A DNA stretch of 64,000 nucleotides, taken from positions 124,001 to 188,000 of the forward strand of contig SEMN01000581.1 in assembly GCA_005408345.1 (NCBI GenBank), given 5' to 3'. The notes beneath the pieces were generated by a model that did not search any database, was not told the origin of the DNA, and was given only the letters and a program-made list of their open reading frames with translations. The DNA is from Macquaria australasica (Eukaryota; Chordata; Actinopteri; Centrarchiformes; Percichthyidae). Position numbers and translations under genes: made by a program. Shown one piece after another: positions 12,524 to 23,947 of this stretch (position 1 is the stretch's first letter; each line of letters starts with the position of its first letter).

Positions 12524-13328
12524 TATCATCTCTCATGCTATCTCTCCCACTGTACCTTAATCTTTTAACTCTGCAATAGAAATGGTCCGCCAGTGACTAC
12601 ATTGGTATTTTAGTTTATTGTGAGGTCATTTCCTAGATTATCTTAAAATGCTTCATCTCCCTAAAATCTGTACAACCTAAGCTAAAAGGTTATGTAAATC
12701 AATATACCATAATGACTGATAAAATGAAACTGTCATAAATTAAAACCACACAATGTCACCACGTTTTGCACCGCACGTAATTTAACGATGTCATCAACTT
12801 GCGACACAAGCCTACAGCGTGATGACACAAAAGACAGAAGCCTTGGCTTTCAGATGCAAAAAGAATGAATGCTCTAGCTATTATGGTTTTTATTTTAGAA
12901 TTTAAACAGGATTACCTCACATGGCCAGTTCGGGGCCGCCTGTCAGAGGTCCGTTTTCAAAGGGTTAAGCCGTGTACTGATAGACAATAGTGCCCCAGAC
13001 AGCTTTACAAAACAAATAAAACCTGCCTCAACTTTTACCACAGCACAGTCCAACATCACCCAGCTATGCACTCCTTTATGCTACCCATACATCAGAAGAC
13101 TTTGAAAAGATTTGGAAAAGACTCTTGGAAAACTATCAGCTCACACCTGCTCACATCTAAAGACAAGTGTTTACAGTTTTTAGTCACAGCCTAGTCTCAG
13201 ACTGAGATTTTACAAAGACTGTGAATCTTGCAGGGTCACTATTTACAAGACTACAACTAGATTCTTTTAGCATTTTTTTCCCCACCATGCAATTTTTTCC
13301 CATCATGCTCTTAGTAGAAACTTACAAA

Positions 13329-15096
13329 ATGGAGGAGAAGCAGCTTTTGGCTACAGCTGCTCTAGTTTGTGCAGTGGTTTGTGCTGAAAAAACCAACAAA
13401 AAGAAGAGGAGAAGACGCCACAGAATGTGGGCACGGCCCTGGTTATATGGACGGGGACAACAGGGTCTGTCTGTCCTACAAAAGGAACTGGAGGTGAGTT
13501 ATGACAATACTGCTAACTAACTATTGCCATTTGGAATAATCAGTTAGAATAACTAATTGTTCATTAGTTTGACTGACCTTGGAAACAGTCTTTTTTTTAA
13601 ATTGCAATTTAACTCACGTATTATCAAATGAGGTGATGGACATGTACAGTGTAGTCAACATAATGTGTCAGAGATTAAACGAATTATATTTTTAAATCCC
13701 ACCCATCCTTCATGACAATATCCATGTAGACCTCTTATGCATATTATAACACTCACATAATATCTGAATTATATTGTCCTGGCAAAGGTTATCAAAAAGC
13801 ATAAAACCTTTTTTTCTCTACTTGTGGCATTTTTAACCAGGCAAACGACAGAACTGGATTTAAAGAATTGCTCCGCATGACATCCAAGGACTTTGACTTT
13901 TTATTAGAACAAGTACAACCACTAATAACAAAGCAAAACACCCGTTTTCGGATGGCCATGAGTGCAAGGGAGCGACTGTCTGTGACGCTGAGATTTTTGG
14001 CCACAGGTTTGTATAAGGGACATTACCACTGCTGTTGTAGAAAGGCCAACACCTTCTTGTTTTTACCCCAGCCTCCCAAAATATAATAGATCGCAGAGAT
14101 ATCACTGATGTTTGCTCTCCAGCCAACCTCAGATAGGCCTGACAATGAAATGATAGAAATTTACAATGTACATGTAAAAACAGTCTTTCTGGTATATGGA
14201 AAATAGGCAATATCAGGAAACAATGCATAGTTACATTTTATTTCATGAATTGAACAAAAATACAAAAATAAAAACATAATTTCATCTCATCTCAGGATGC
14301 CTAAACTTCTTCAAATGCCCAAATGATCTTTTTTATTTTTGTATTTGTTCAATTTATGAAATAAAATGTAACTATGCATAATATTGTCTTTTTTTCCATA
14401 CACCCGAGAGACTTTTTCATCTTTTCAATTAAAAACTTACCATATGCTGTTTTTAAAGGGGTGCACAAACTTTCACACACAACTGTAATTCTGCATGTCT
14501 CCACCTGCTCTGTTACAGTTAAATGGTGAGTCTTGTATTTCTATACTGTTTCCATTCAAGGTGAAACCTTTAAATCCCTGGGGTTCCAATACCGCATGGG
14601 AAGCACGACGGTATCACAGATCGTCCTCTCGACGTGCGAGGCTCTCTATGAGGTCATGAAGGAGGATTACCTCAAGGTGAAACACTAACACTTAACAGAA
14701 CATCTGTAATCTTACATTGGGCAGTGCCCATATGTAAATGAAACATCACTAATTGTAACGTACTGGATATGTGTGTTTGCCATTGTTTTGTAGACACCAA
14801 CATCAGAGGCTGCCTGGAGAGCTATTGCCGTGGACTTGTTTGAGAAGTGGCAGTACCCAAATTGCCTGGGTGCACTGGATGGCAAACACATCTATATACA
14901 GCCCCCTGGTCATTCAGGCAGCACATTCCGCAATTACAAAGGCCGCTTTTCTGTGGTATTAATGGCAGTTGTGGATGCACATTATAAATTTGTGTATGTG
15001 AGTGTAGGGGAGTGTAGGGGTCTGAGGCTCATAATGACACAATCCTCAATAGTATGGAAATACTATAAATGTTTGTGCTCAAGTCTGCCTTTTTAA
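13329..15096 (+). pseudogene. HARBI1-like Harbinger transposase, C-terminally truncated
   Basis: Four exons join in frame with GT-AG introns: 13329-13493, 13841-14006, 14561-14676, 14794-15096. The ATG at 13329 has A at -3 and G at +4; an upstream in-frame Met at 13221 is less likely. The predicted product is 249 residues. Exon 1 is basic ('KKKRRRRHRMWARPWL'); exon 2 has 'FKELLRMTSKDFDFLL' and 'RERLSVTLRFLATG'; exon 3 has 'SLGFQYRMGSTTVSQIV'; exon 4 has 'PNCLGALDGKHI' (Asp178, taken as the first catalytic residue) and 'VVDAHYKFVYVSVG' (Asp210). Family homology stops at about 15008; a further 28 unrelated residues precede the stop. The C-terminal part of the DDE domain with the last acidic residue is missing, so cutting activity is not expected. 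A candidate polyadenylation signal is AATAAA at 15194. Family members are usually about 350-400 residues. Confidence 0.85.
14020..14492. mobile_element. Palindromic Tc1/MITE-like insertion in transposase intron 2
   Basis: Two arms, about 14191-14274 and 14331-14403, are reverse complements with few differences; the core match runs over about 50 bases, starting 'ATGCATAGTTACATTTTATT'. The right side ends 'GGGTGCACAAACTTTCACAC' and 'AACTGTA', like the ends of fish Tc1-type elements. A matching left end is not visible, so the copy is truncated or only partly recognised. Confidence 0.55.
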
Positions 15097-15538
15097 TTTA
15101 AAAAAAGAGAAAACTTCTGTTGTACTGTACTGCTGTACTGTACTGGTACTGGTTAAATCACTGTTGTGCCTTTTTCATTGTACAAATAAGTTCAATAAAA
15201 AGCAAATACTTATTGAAAAATTGTTTATTTTTGTTTATCCTGAGTAGAAAAGGCACTTCCACATTGGAGCAAAACTGTGCAAACACAGGCTACAATCTTT
15301 CAAATTAAAACTTACAAAAAAGGGACATTCACAGCAAAATGTCATTTTCACAAAAGCATACACAAAAATCTGAAAATGCCAGTTTATTCAGCCACATGAG
15401 CTGAGGTAAAGTGCAAAAAAATACTCAAGTTGAAACACTGTTTCAATTATGCAAGTGTCTGAACATCAGCACTATTTAAACATGTACTATTAAACATGTG
15501 TAATTTACACATCAGAACAAATGAAATACAAAAACAGT

Positions 15539-15771
15539 TCCATCCATCCATTTTCTTCCGCTTATCCGGGGCCGGGTCGCGGTGGCAGCAGGTTAAGCAG
15601 GGTTGTCCAGATGTCCCTCTCCTCGGCAACGCTTTCCAGCTCATCCTGGGGGACCCCAAGGCGTTCCCAGGCCAGACGAGATATATAATCCCTCCAGCGT
15701 GTTCTGGGTCTGCCCCGGGGCCTCCTACCAGTTGGACGTGCCCGGAACACCTCCAAAGGGAGGCGTCCAGT
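15539..15771 (-). mobile_element. RTE (Rex3-like) retrotransposon 3' fragment with 9-bp target duplication
   Basis: On the minus strand the fragment encodes the last part of a reverse transcriptase polyprotein ('GRPRTRWRDYISRLAWERLG', then 'LLNLLPPRPG') and ends in a short 3' UTR and an ATGG tail. The plus-strand copy therefore begins 'CCATCCATCCATTTTCTTCC'. It is flanked by AAAAACAGT at 15530-15538 and 15772-15780, a perfect 9-bp target duplication. The insert sits between the convergent 3' ends of the two Harbinger genes and is heavily 5'-truncated. The name Rex3 rests on memory of its GATG-type tail; RTE clade is the safer call. Confidence 0.8.
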
Positions 15772-15865
15772 AAAAACAGTACCTCAACTGTAAAATGTAA
15801 ACAATATCAACAATGTAAATGTAAAATATTCAAACTCAAACTTATTTTAATTATCTTCACTGTCT

Positions 15866-17495
15866 TCAAGGAGTTGCATGAAACTTGGTTGCCCCTGAGG
15901 TAGACTGTATGTGTGCTGGTGGTGGTGGTTGTAATATCTGAGGCCGAATGTGAGGCTGGACTTGACTATGTTGCAGACCTTGAGTTATGTATTGTGATGG
16001 TGTTTGCTGTGGCCAAATGTTAAGCTGATCATTAGGTTGTGGCCTGTATTGTGCCCTGCCTGTCAGTTGCTGATCTGCTTCTTGAAAATCATACAGTATA
16101 GTCATAACGTTTTTTTTAGCTCTTGTTTTTAAAGTTGCGTCTTTGATGTGACTGACCTCAACTGAAACCTGTCGTCCAAAGCTTGACTCTTCTTCTATTT
16201 TATCATCTTTTTCTGTGTTGAAACCACATCTGACAGTTTTGGACATTTCTTTTAGCAATTCAAGCTTCTCAAGCTCAATGTCATTGTCACTGACACGTCT
16301 TGCCTTTTTGTTAAACGGCTGGCGGACTCTGGGCTCTGGTGGTGGTGGGCTTGAGGACCTTGATGAACCTGGTGTACAGGGCCTGAGCACAGACTCTGCG
16401 ATGTCCTTGTCCAGAGTAGAATCCTCAACAGGAGAGGACACCTCCTCATCAGCCACTGTCCCCTGTGTGTCTGTCTCACTGTCTTCAGTCTGTTGAATAA
16501 GATTGCCAACATGTATTTGTCATATAAGTGGTAATTCTATAAGCAGTTGGTAACTCACAAACATTATCAAAAGTTTATTGATAATATACAGAGACCATCT
16601 GTATAAACACATTCATTTGATTGCCATTTTTTGGTGGTTTTTCATTATTAATTATATTGTTGTATAGACTTATCCAAAATCTTTTTGAAAGTACAGTGGT
16701 GGTAAGTGTAGAGCAACCATATCCAGTAAGGGGGGCTATGAAGCTATATCAATACATGACTTTTTGGACTGAAACAATAGTTAGAATTTCACTTATATAG
16801 AGCCTTTCATACAAGACATTCAATTCAAAGTGCTGTACAACAAAAGAAATTATGAACACCGAGTGTTTCACAGGGAACATTCAAGGGAACATAAAAGAAA
16901 TACAAAAAAAGATACATGCTATAGAGCATGGTCAATACTCACAACAAGGCTGGTCTCAGTGTTGCGGGGGGTGACGAATGGTTTGAGAAAGTCCATACTT
17001 CTCAAGATCCACTTCTGTTTCGAAGTGAGGGGCTTTTCCCCACTTCCACTTTGTTGAGGTCGTAGGAGACGGCTAAACTGTGTCCTCAGAGACAGACTCC
17101 TTGTTTTTACCTCAGCAACTGAAACATAAATTGGGTTGCATTAGCACATGTTTTTTTTCCTTGTACAAAGTTAAGTTTGCTCACTCCCTCACTCCTTTCA
17201 TTCGTGCTCTTAATAATGTAACGTCACTAGCAAACATGAGCTAACTAGCACGTAATGCCATTCAATACAGTGGTAATGTTATTAGCATGTTAGCATAACT
17301 AGCACACTTACCGGGCATTTGCAGGGCTTCTGCAATCTCAGTCCATTTTTTTTCCTTTTCCACTCTGTCGTGATATGTTAGACAGTTGATATTGAACAGG
17401 CAGGGCTGATCTGCCCACAGCTCCACCATCCGCTCCTCTTTCTGGACGGTCCACCTACGACGTTTCATCACCGGTTCTTGTTCTTGTTCGTCCAT
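15866..17495 (-). CDS. MADF/Myb-like Harbinger accessory protein
   Basis: Three exons with GT-AG introns on the minus strand (17312-17495, 16943-17118, 15866-16489) join in frame to 327 residues. The ATG at 17495 has A at -3 and G at +4. Residues about 11-105 form a MADF-type DNA-binding domain: 'KRRRWTVQKEERMVELWADQ', 'PCLFNINCLTYHDRVEKEKK', 'WTEIAEAL', 'VKTRSLSLRTQFSRLL'. The middle is acidic, then Ser/Pro-rich ('SSSPPPPEPR', about 165-174) with a basic patch ('NKKARR', about 180-185) that could be a nuclear signal. The C-terminus is Gln/Pro-rich. In Harbinger systems the partner binds transposon ends and brings the transposase to the nucleus; that role is inferred here. No stop or frameshift breaks the reading frame, unlike the neighbouring transposase. 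Possible polyadenylation signals (TTTATT on plus at 15377 and 15224) lie beyond the RTE insert. Confidence 0.8.
16785..16920. repeat. Fragment with 'CACTTATATAGAGCC' start, L2/SINE-like
   Basis: Inside intron 2 of the MADF-like gene is a stretch reading 'TTTCACTTATATAGAGCC', 'TTCAAAGTGCTGTACAA' and an A-rich tail. It resembles the 'tatatagcgcctttca...aaagtgctttaca' repeats of teleosts. It is partial and unclassified. Confidence 0.4.
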
Positions 17496-18194
17496 TTTTG
17501 TTGTTCTTGTTCTGACTGTCAGGTTTCCTGTTTCCGCTTTTGTCAGAGCTCATCTATTGGTTGTTAATTGTGTTACGTCACTGAGACTTGGAAAAGACTG
17601 ATATGAAACAGCGCAGATTACCACCTTAAACTTAACGATCGAGATGACGGGAGCGCGCTGTGACTCCAGTAAAACTCCTAAGATTTACTAAAGACTTTCA
17701 GTTTTTAGTCTGGGACTGTGAAAATCGTTTGGTGTAAGCCCAGCATTAGTCAAATATATGCAAACTTAGCTGTTTATCTAGCAAGCACCTGGCATAAAGG
17801 AACAAACCTTGTAAAATCCTGCCCCAAAGAAGGATACACTGTCATGGCCACAAACTCCAACCCTGAATATGTGTTGAGACAGAGGGAAAGGAACAATTTC
17901 ATTTAATGAAATCACCTTTCGCGAGTGAGGACTTGCTTACTACCGCTACTACTTGTTTCTTCTAGTGATGTTACGTTTGCGAACGATCCGATTCGCTCTT
18001 TGGTACGAACGAAGGGAACCACGTTTTACTTGGTGAGAGCTGTTCTGTTATTGTTGTGGCCAAATTTCTCTGCCTGCCCTAAATCCACTCCCCTTTACGT
18101 GAACAGTGAGAACCAGCCAGTCAGAGTGTTGCATGATTAGCAAACAAAACAGGAGTTTCACCCAGGAGACAGCTGTTCATGTCCCATGTGAAAC

Positions 18195-18400
18195 CAAAAG
18201 TCAACCTTGACTTATTTTAACTTGCATACCTAAGTTAACTACATAAGTTAAGTTACGTATGTAAGTTATGTTAGTATTACTAACATACTTCTTTTAACCC
18301 AAACCATAATCTTTTCCTAAACCTAACCAAGTAGTTTTGGTGCATAAACCTAACCAAACTGCTACCGTTTCACGTTAACCACGTTTTTATTACTGTTACC
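18195..18400. repeat. Teleost dispersed repeat ('CCTAACCAAGTAGTTTTGG')
   Basis: The sequence contains 'AACCTAACCAAGTAGTTTTG' and a second 'AAACCTAACCAAACTG' phrase about 30 bases later, with a run of 'AAGTTA' variants before it. I recognise this as an abundant percomorph repeat. It has no coding content. Confidence 0.5.
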
Positions 18401-18599
18401 ATGACGACGAAGGTCTGATCTATATGTGTCGTTTTGGGAGTCAATGACAAACAACCTATTCTGTTGTTTCTGTTGGAGGACTTGTTGCTAAATCCAATCG
18501 CATTATGATCACAATGCGTTCTGCATGCATTTACAGAAGCACTAACGTGTTTTTCCTTATCTAGATAGGATATCCCGGTACAGATCACGTTAATGCCAG

Positions 18600-21140
18600 C
18601 TGTAAATGGGGTCAGTGAGTCGACAAACTTCTGTGTGTCCTGTATGTATCATATGTTACTACTGATTCAGCTTTTCCTTACACTAAAAAGGTACACACTG
18701 CCTAACCTTGAGCCCTCTCTGCTGAGCATGCTATGTACAGTGAAGAATTAATTTCCTAATGTAAGGCTTACAACAGGTTCTGCAATTATATCCTCTCCTT
18801 TTGTGTTGAGCAAATCAGAATGCAAGCTTTATGGGCTCCTTATTTGTTGTCAGTGTTTTCAAGGGCTAATAAATAAGTTGAGAGAAGGTTGGCCCATACC
18901 CTTTTGATTTAATATGATGAATGTGTTTTATTAAACACTGGTAATTTTCAGTTCAGTGCAGTTTTAAGTCCATCACTGATTCCTCTGGTGTTCCTTGGTT
19001 TTTTTCTTTGTCTTATTCTCATGATACAGCCTAACACATTATATTCAGTTTCAGCCAAGCCTTTGACTCTCCTGCAGTAACATATTGTGAATGTATTTGT
19101 GTTAATTTAGTCAGTTTGTCAGCAGCTGTGATTTCAAATCATTGCCTGTGCCTAATGTATCAACGATGCTTGGCTTTCTGCACATATGGGTTCATTTTTT
19201 TGTGACAACATGTTGCCAAAGTGCACAGATGAGTTGTCATGGAATAAATTCTGTAAGGCTTCAGGGTACAGGTGTGTTTATGTGTGTGTGAGTGGTCATT
19301 AAAGATTCATGGTTTTATGGGCAGGTAATTTCCAACTAACATGGCAAATGGAAGAACGTCACACATTCTAAGTTTTGGTTAGGAATACATTGATGGTTGT
19401 CGATATACAAGACAAACCCTGTTTTTGAGCAATCGTATTGATAGATGAATTAAACATATGTGTTTCTAGGTAATGCCTAAAAAATATTGCAACATGCTGC
19501 AGTGTCCATATGTGTTCGAGGACATCCTTCAAAATAGCTTATGTTTATTGAACAGGATCATTTATAGTTAAACTAACTTAAACATTCTGAAATGCTTCAG
19601 GCTAAAGGTACCTATGTTAGTAAAAATGTCTATGTGCAAGAAAATGAGTAACTGTGTGTGTGTGTGTGTGTGTGTGTGTTTGTGTGGACCTGACATGTCT
19701 GTTGGGTGTGAGCATCCAGGCTTTGGATATGATGATGGTATATTGGCTCCTAATCCTCAAGGAAATGTAATGCATCTGGTGGTGAGTTCACATCCCTCCC
19801 GTCCACAGAGAACTGCCATCTGAACTGGTTACAAGATTAAATGAAACTTACTGTAGGAAATACTGCAGTGCAAGGAAAAATCATGCAAGAGTTTGACGCA
19901 AACTCAGTGTTTACTGGACACTGTGAAACCAAATGCTGTTTTGGTTTTTTTTACTTTAAAATTTCTCCATTACTTTAATAATAAATAATGAAATTCTGAT
20001 GCATTCCAGGTTTTCAGTCATTATTTGCCTTCTTTTTGTGGCTCGGATCAGATAAAAGAGGTTGCATGTTGCTCAGAATGGGACACGGAGCCACGTGCAA
20101 CACTGTACGTAATGCAAAACCAATATCCTTTTCTTGATGGGGACGATAATGTCTCACCATGCGTTGCAAAAGGTCTCTTTACTTTGACTGCATGTCATGT
20201 GTGTTCCTTAAAGGCTTTAAGGGCTCTTTTATAACATCACTGCAGGGAACACAAGACTGCAGGTCGAGAGGTCAAATGACAAGATAAACTGCCGTATTTT
20301 TAAAAGCCTTTGTACAGGGCCAACATGGATAGAAAATGCAGGGCTATTTGTAGAATTGTATAAAACTGTAAATAAAAACATTTAATGGGCTAGAAAATGC
20401 ATGTACTGTATTATATTTTGCTCAAATGTCCAATCATATAAAAGCCTCTATACTCAATAGTCAAAACAGACATTTGGAAATACCGTCAAATTGGTAAACA
20501 GGACATTTGCGGTATAGGCCTATACTGTATATTACGATAGTAAGTTGAAGCAAGATAAATAAAAAGTGACAGATTGTCAGCTTTTATGTGGAGGTTTTCA
20601 GTAGCCTTCATAATATATATAAATAACACTTTTTGGACACATTGCCCACTCTTACTTTATATTTTGATTGATTGTCACTTCTTTTGACTGAAGACTTTTA
20701 ATTTTCCACTGTATGTCAAACTGTTTGACAAAGCTTTTCTTTAAAGGACTGACAATGTATGACAGTTTAACAGTTGCAATTACAACCTATTAAGATGTAC
20801 TCCTGTCCAGCTTGAGAATGTTCCATCAGTAACTTTGACATGTATTCTGAGTTACATGAGATCTAATTCACAGAGGCTCCGTGTGTCTACTCCTTATGTA
20901 GTCTTAACATTCTGTATACTCTTCTTGTCCTAAGGGTCAGAAATGACCTGTCTTCACTAAACCCCTAAAATAAAGCAGCTTAATTGAATTGGGGGGGGGG
21001 TTCTCTACTGTTAAACATTGACCCTTAAGACAACACAAAGGCTACTGTTTGTCAAGGTCCAAGCTGCTAGCATAGCCAAAACAAAACTGACAAAGTGTCG
21101 CCCTGACCTTCCCTCAGTTTAACACCTATTGTAACTTGGT
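18600..21140. other. Gene-free AT-rich sequence with a TG microsatellite and a G run
   Basis: There is no coding signal. A (TG)n tract lies at 19653-19679 and a run of ten G at about 20991-21000. The rest is unremarkable. Confidence 0.4.
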
Positions 21141-21149
21141 ATGGAGTGA

Positions 21150-21370
21150 AGTACCAAAAAAACAATTGGATGGATTAACATTCATGGTTCCCAGAAGGTG
21201 AACCCCAACATCTCAGTGATCCCCTGACTTCATCTAGCACAACAACACAACAAAAAGCTAACATAGCATACGGACATCCTGCAGTTAGCATCCTGCTAAT
21301 TTTAGGATGTCATGCTAAGATTAGCTTGTCACAGTGCTAAAACTCAGCATGTTATCGTGCAGTAGATAGT
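21150..21370 (+). repeat. Second copy of the 'GATCCCCTGACTT' repeat
   Basis: It has 'TTGGATGGATTAACATTCAT', 'GTGATCCCCTGACTTCATCT' and repeated 'TTAGCATCCTGCTAA' / 'CATGCTAAGATTAG' phrases. It is the same family as 8465-8700 but extends further into the GCTA-rich 3' part. Confidence 0.5.
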
Positions 21371-22904
21371 TGATGTGACATGAAGCAGTTATTATAGTTA
21401 TATAGTTGTTATTCTCCACATGAACAGAAGAAAGTTTCTTTTAAATTCCTTTGGTCCACTGTTCAGAGATTCAATAACTGTAGTCTAATTGCAAACACGC
21501 TAACAGGCAGGCTGATTGACATTAATCAGAGCTTATGATGCTAACAACATATATTAGGGAGTGCCATAGGAAAAGTAGTACAGCTAGCAAGAGTTGACTT
21601 AAAACAAACAATATATGCAATTAAAATGTAATTTCAGAATAAAAACTTAACCAAATAGCTTTTAACTAAGTAACATCATGAGGGTGCTTTAAAATTAAGA
21701 AATTAAGAATAGAAAAGTTGTTTTCAGCTAATAATGTTGTTTGTTTTCAAGTGTGTAATGAGACACAGCATTGCTTTAGTCTTTTTGTCTTCTTTATTTA
21801 CTTGCCACATGCTCATTTCTGTGGGTTTTTTTATGCTGCATGCTACACAGATCATTTCAGTCCAACTGATTCCAGAACTATAATGTGTCTCGGCGGCGCT
21901 CTTCTCTGTGTCTCTTCAGTAATGATAGCTATAATTAACCAGGAATATCATTTACAAATTTACAAGTTAACACCCTTAAAGGTTACACACAAAACAAATG
22001 GGAAAATGTTTATATCAAACAATAATGGAATGGTGTATACAATACATCACATATCACCTTATTAAATCCAGTTCATTTCGTAATTTAATGTAGAATTTAA
22101 TGTACATGGATGCACCTCATGCTACACCCTGTTAATTACAATAATTAGCCATAAATGTTTAATGAAACACCACTTATAAATGTTATTGTCTTAATGTATG
22201 TAAATGTGCTTGTTTATATGGAAGTATGTAAATGTGCCAGCCACAACGCACCACTGCTGCAAACTCTTTAGTACTAATTGCTTAACCTTTCAAAATTTGT
22301 GGGAATTAAATAAGTGGCAAGCTCTGTTTCAAGTTGAAAACAGTTACCATTTCAAATCACAAGACATCATGGATGAAGCTTGGTTTGTGCTAATTTGTGC
22401 TTATGTGCTCTCCAAGGACAAACAGTCAAAAAATGATAATGTTTACCTTCTCTAAGATGCATCCATCAGTGTAATGAAGACAAAGAGAGTTGGGTGGTAA
22501 GATCAAAATTCATCACATTTGCAGCGCTAAGTTAATTTTAGGTTAAGGCACATAACCAATACAAGGTTACAATACAAGGTTATCTATATGTAGCTGGCTA
22601 GAAACATAAGTGATTCAATCTCCTATGATATATGGTCATATACAACTCTGGAGATGTAGTCAGGAGTAATGACGTCTTGACACGAGTCATTGCAGGTACA
22701 CATGTCAGCTCATTGGATACTGTCCTACGTTACAGCATCAATGCAAGTCACCTTTACAAAAAATCAGAAAAATAATATTTTTTTCTCCCAGACTGGCTCA
22801 TCAGGGCTGCTGTACCTTTACCAGTACTTATGGCTAAATGATGCACTGGTGTGTGCGACGTAAAATGATGCGACGCTGTTTGACGTGGTTGGTATGTGTT
22901 CCTC

Positions 22905-23200
22905 TTAAGGACCAGTGTGTAAAATTTAGTGGGAGCTATTGGCAGAAATGGAATATAATATTACTAAGTATTTTCGTGAGTGTATAATCACCTGATAATA
23001 AGAATCGTTGTGTTTTCGTTACCTTACAATGAACCTTTTATATCTACAGAGGGAGCGGGTCCTCTTCCATGGAGCCAGCCTTAGCTGAGTGGACAGCGTG
23101 GCCACCGTAGGTTCTCTTACGTGCTTGGAAGGGGGAGGGTAAGTCGGTTGGTTGCAATCTGCAAACTCACCGCTAGATGCCACTTTAAGTAATTTAAATG
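22905..23200 (+). repeat. Teleost dispersed repeat ('GGACCAGTGTGTAAAATTTA')
   Basis: It opens 'AAGGACCAGTGTGTAAAA', continues 'CTATTGGCAGAAATGGAATA', 'TTGTGTTTTCGTTACCTTA', 'GAGGGAGCGGGTCCTCTTCC' and ends near 'CACCGCTAGATGCCACTTTA'. I recognise these phrases in this order from an abundant percomorph repeat. Part of the middle is missing in this copy. No coding sequence. Confidence 0.65.
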
Positions 23201-23947
23201 GCAACCTTGACAGCCTGTATTTGTTTACAATTAGGCAAATTGGCACCATTAAAAGAATGCCGAATTAGCTATTAGCAGTTTCTGTTTGCAATGTACCCAT
23301 AGATGTACAGACAGCTACTTAGACACTGAGGAAAACTTAAAAATGGGATGATTCTCAGGTAAGTTATGGAGTCTTTTCCCCCCGATTTCTACGCAGATTT
23401 ATGGGCGTTTATTCGTAAAGGGCATCAGAAGTGATATCCTCAGGAAGCGTAAGTCACACTGAATGTATCATGTCTGTGTGTTTAGATTTGACTCTAAGCA
23501 GTACAGCCTCTGCTGCAGCTGCTGACCATGTTGGTAAATGGCCAAATCAGCAGGTCAAACTACAATACTTCAGTTGTTTTTAGAATGCCCTCATGCACCT
23601 GTCCCTTTTACCTCACACAGTATCTCACCTCATGTCTCTACTCGCAGTTTGAAAACCTCTGATCTACAGCATTGTTATCTAATGACACCAAAAGAAAAAC
23701 ATGCCATTTCTCCAAATAAGGTCATACTGTAAGGTCACATGACAGACTAAAGAGAATAAGCATACTGGCTGCCCTTTCAGCTGAATCAAACAGGCCATTC
23801 CTAGAAAAAACATTCATGAAGTGGCTATTATACCCTTTACCATTAGAAAGCACACTGCACATATTTACATGGAACATTTCACAGAAATATTAAAGAATGT
23901 TTTACCACTGATTCCATATTGTATATGTCCTTGTATTACTAGTATTA

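Larger units (their letters stand above)
13160..17748. mobile_element. PIF/Harbinger transposon with two convergent genes
   Basis: The element holds a HARBI1-type transposase on the plus strand and a MADF/Myb-like gene on the minus strand, pointing at each other, the normal gene content of vertebrate Harbinger elements. The outer limits are estimates. The right end near 17748 ends 'GGTGTAAGCCCAGCA' followed by TTA, a plausible Harbinger target site. The left end near 13165 shows only partial inverted similarity ('AGTCTCAGACT' against 'AGTCCCAGACT'). A nested RTE fragment (15539-15771), an intronic palindrome (14191-14403) and an L2-like fragment (about 16785-16870) show the copy is not recent. 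Confidence 0.8.

Noticed and set aside
12565..12966. Possible second piggyBac element between two TTAA sites
   Set aside because: Both sites are followed by C-rich starts, but the inverted ends match poorly and need several gaps.
17990..18020. 'GAACGATCCGATTCGCTCTT' as a hAT MITE end
   Set aside because: It resembles a fish hAT motif, but no partner end or 8-bp duplication was found.
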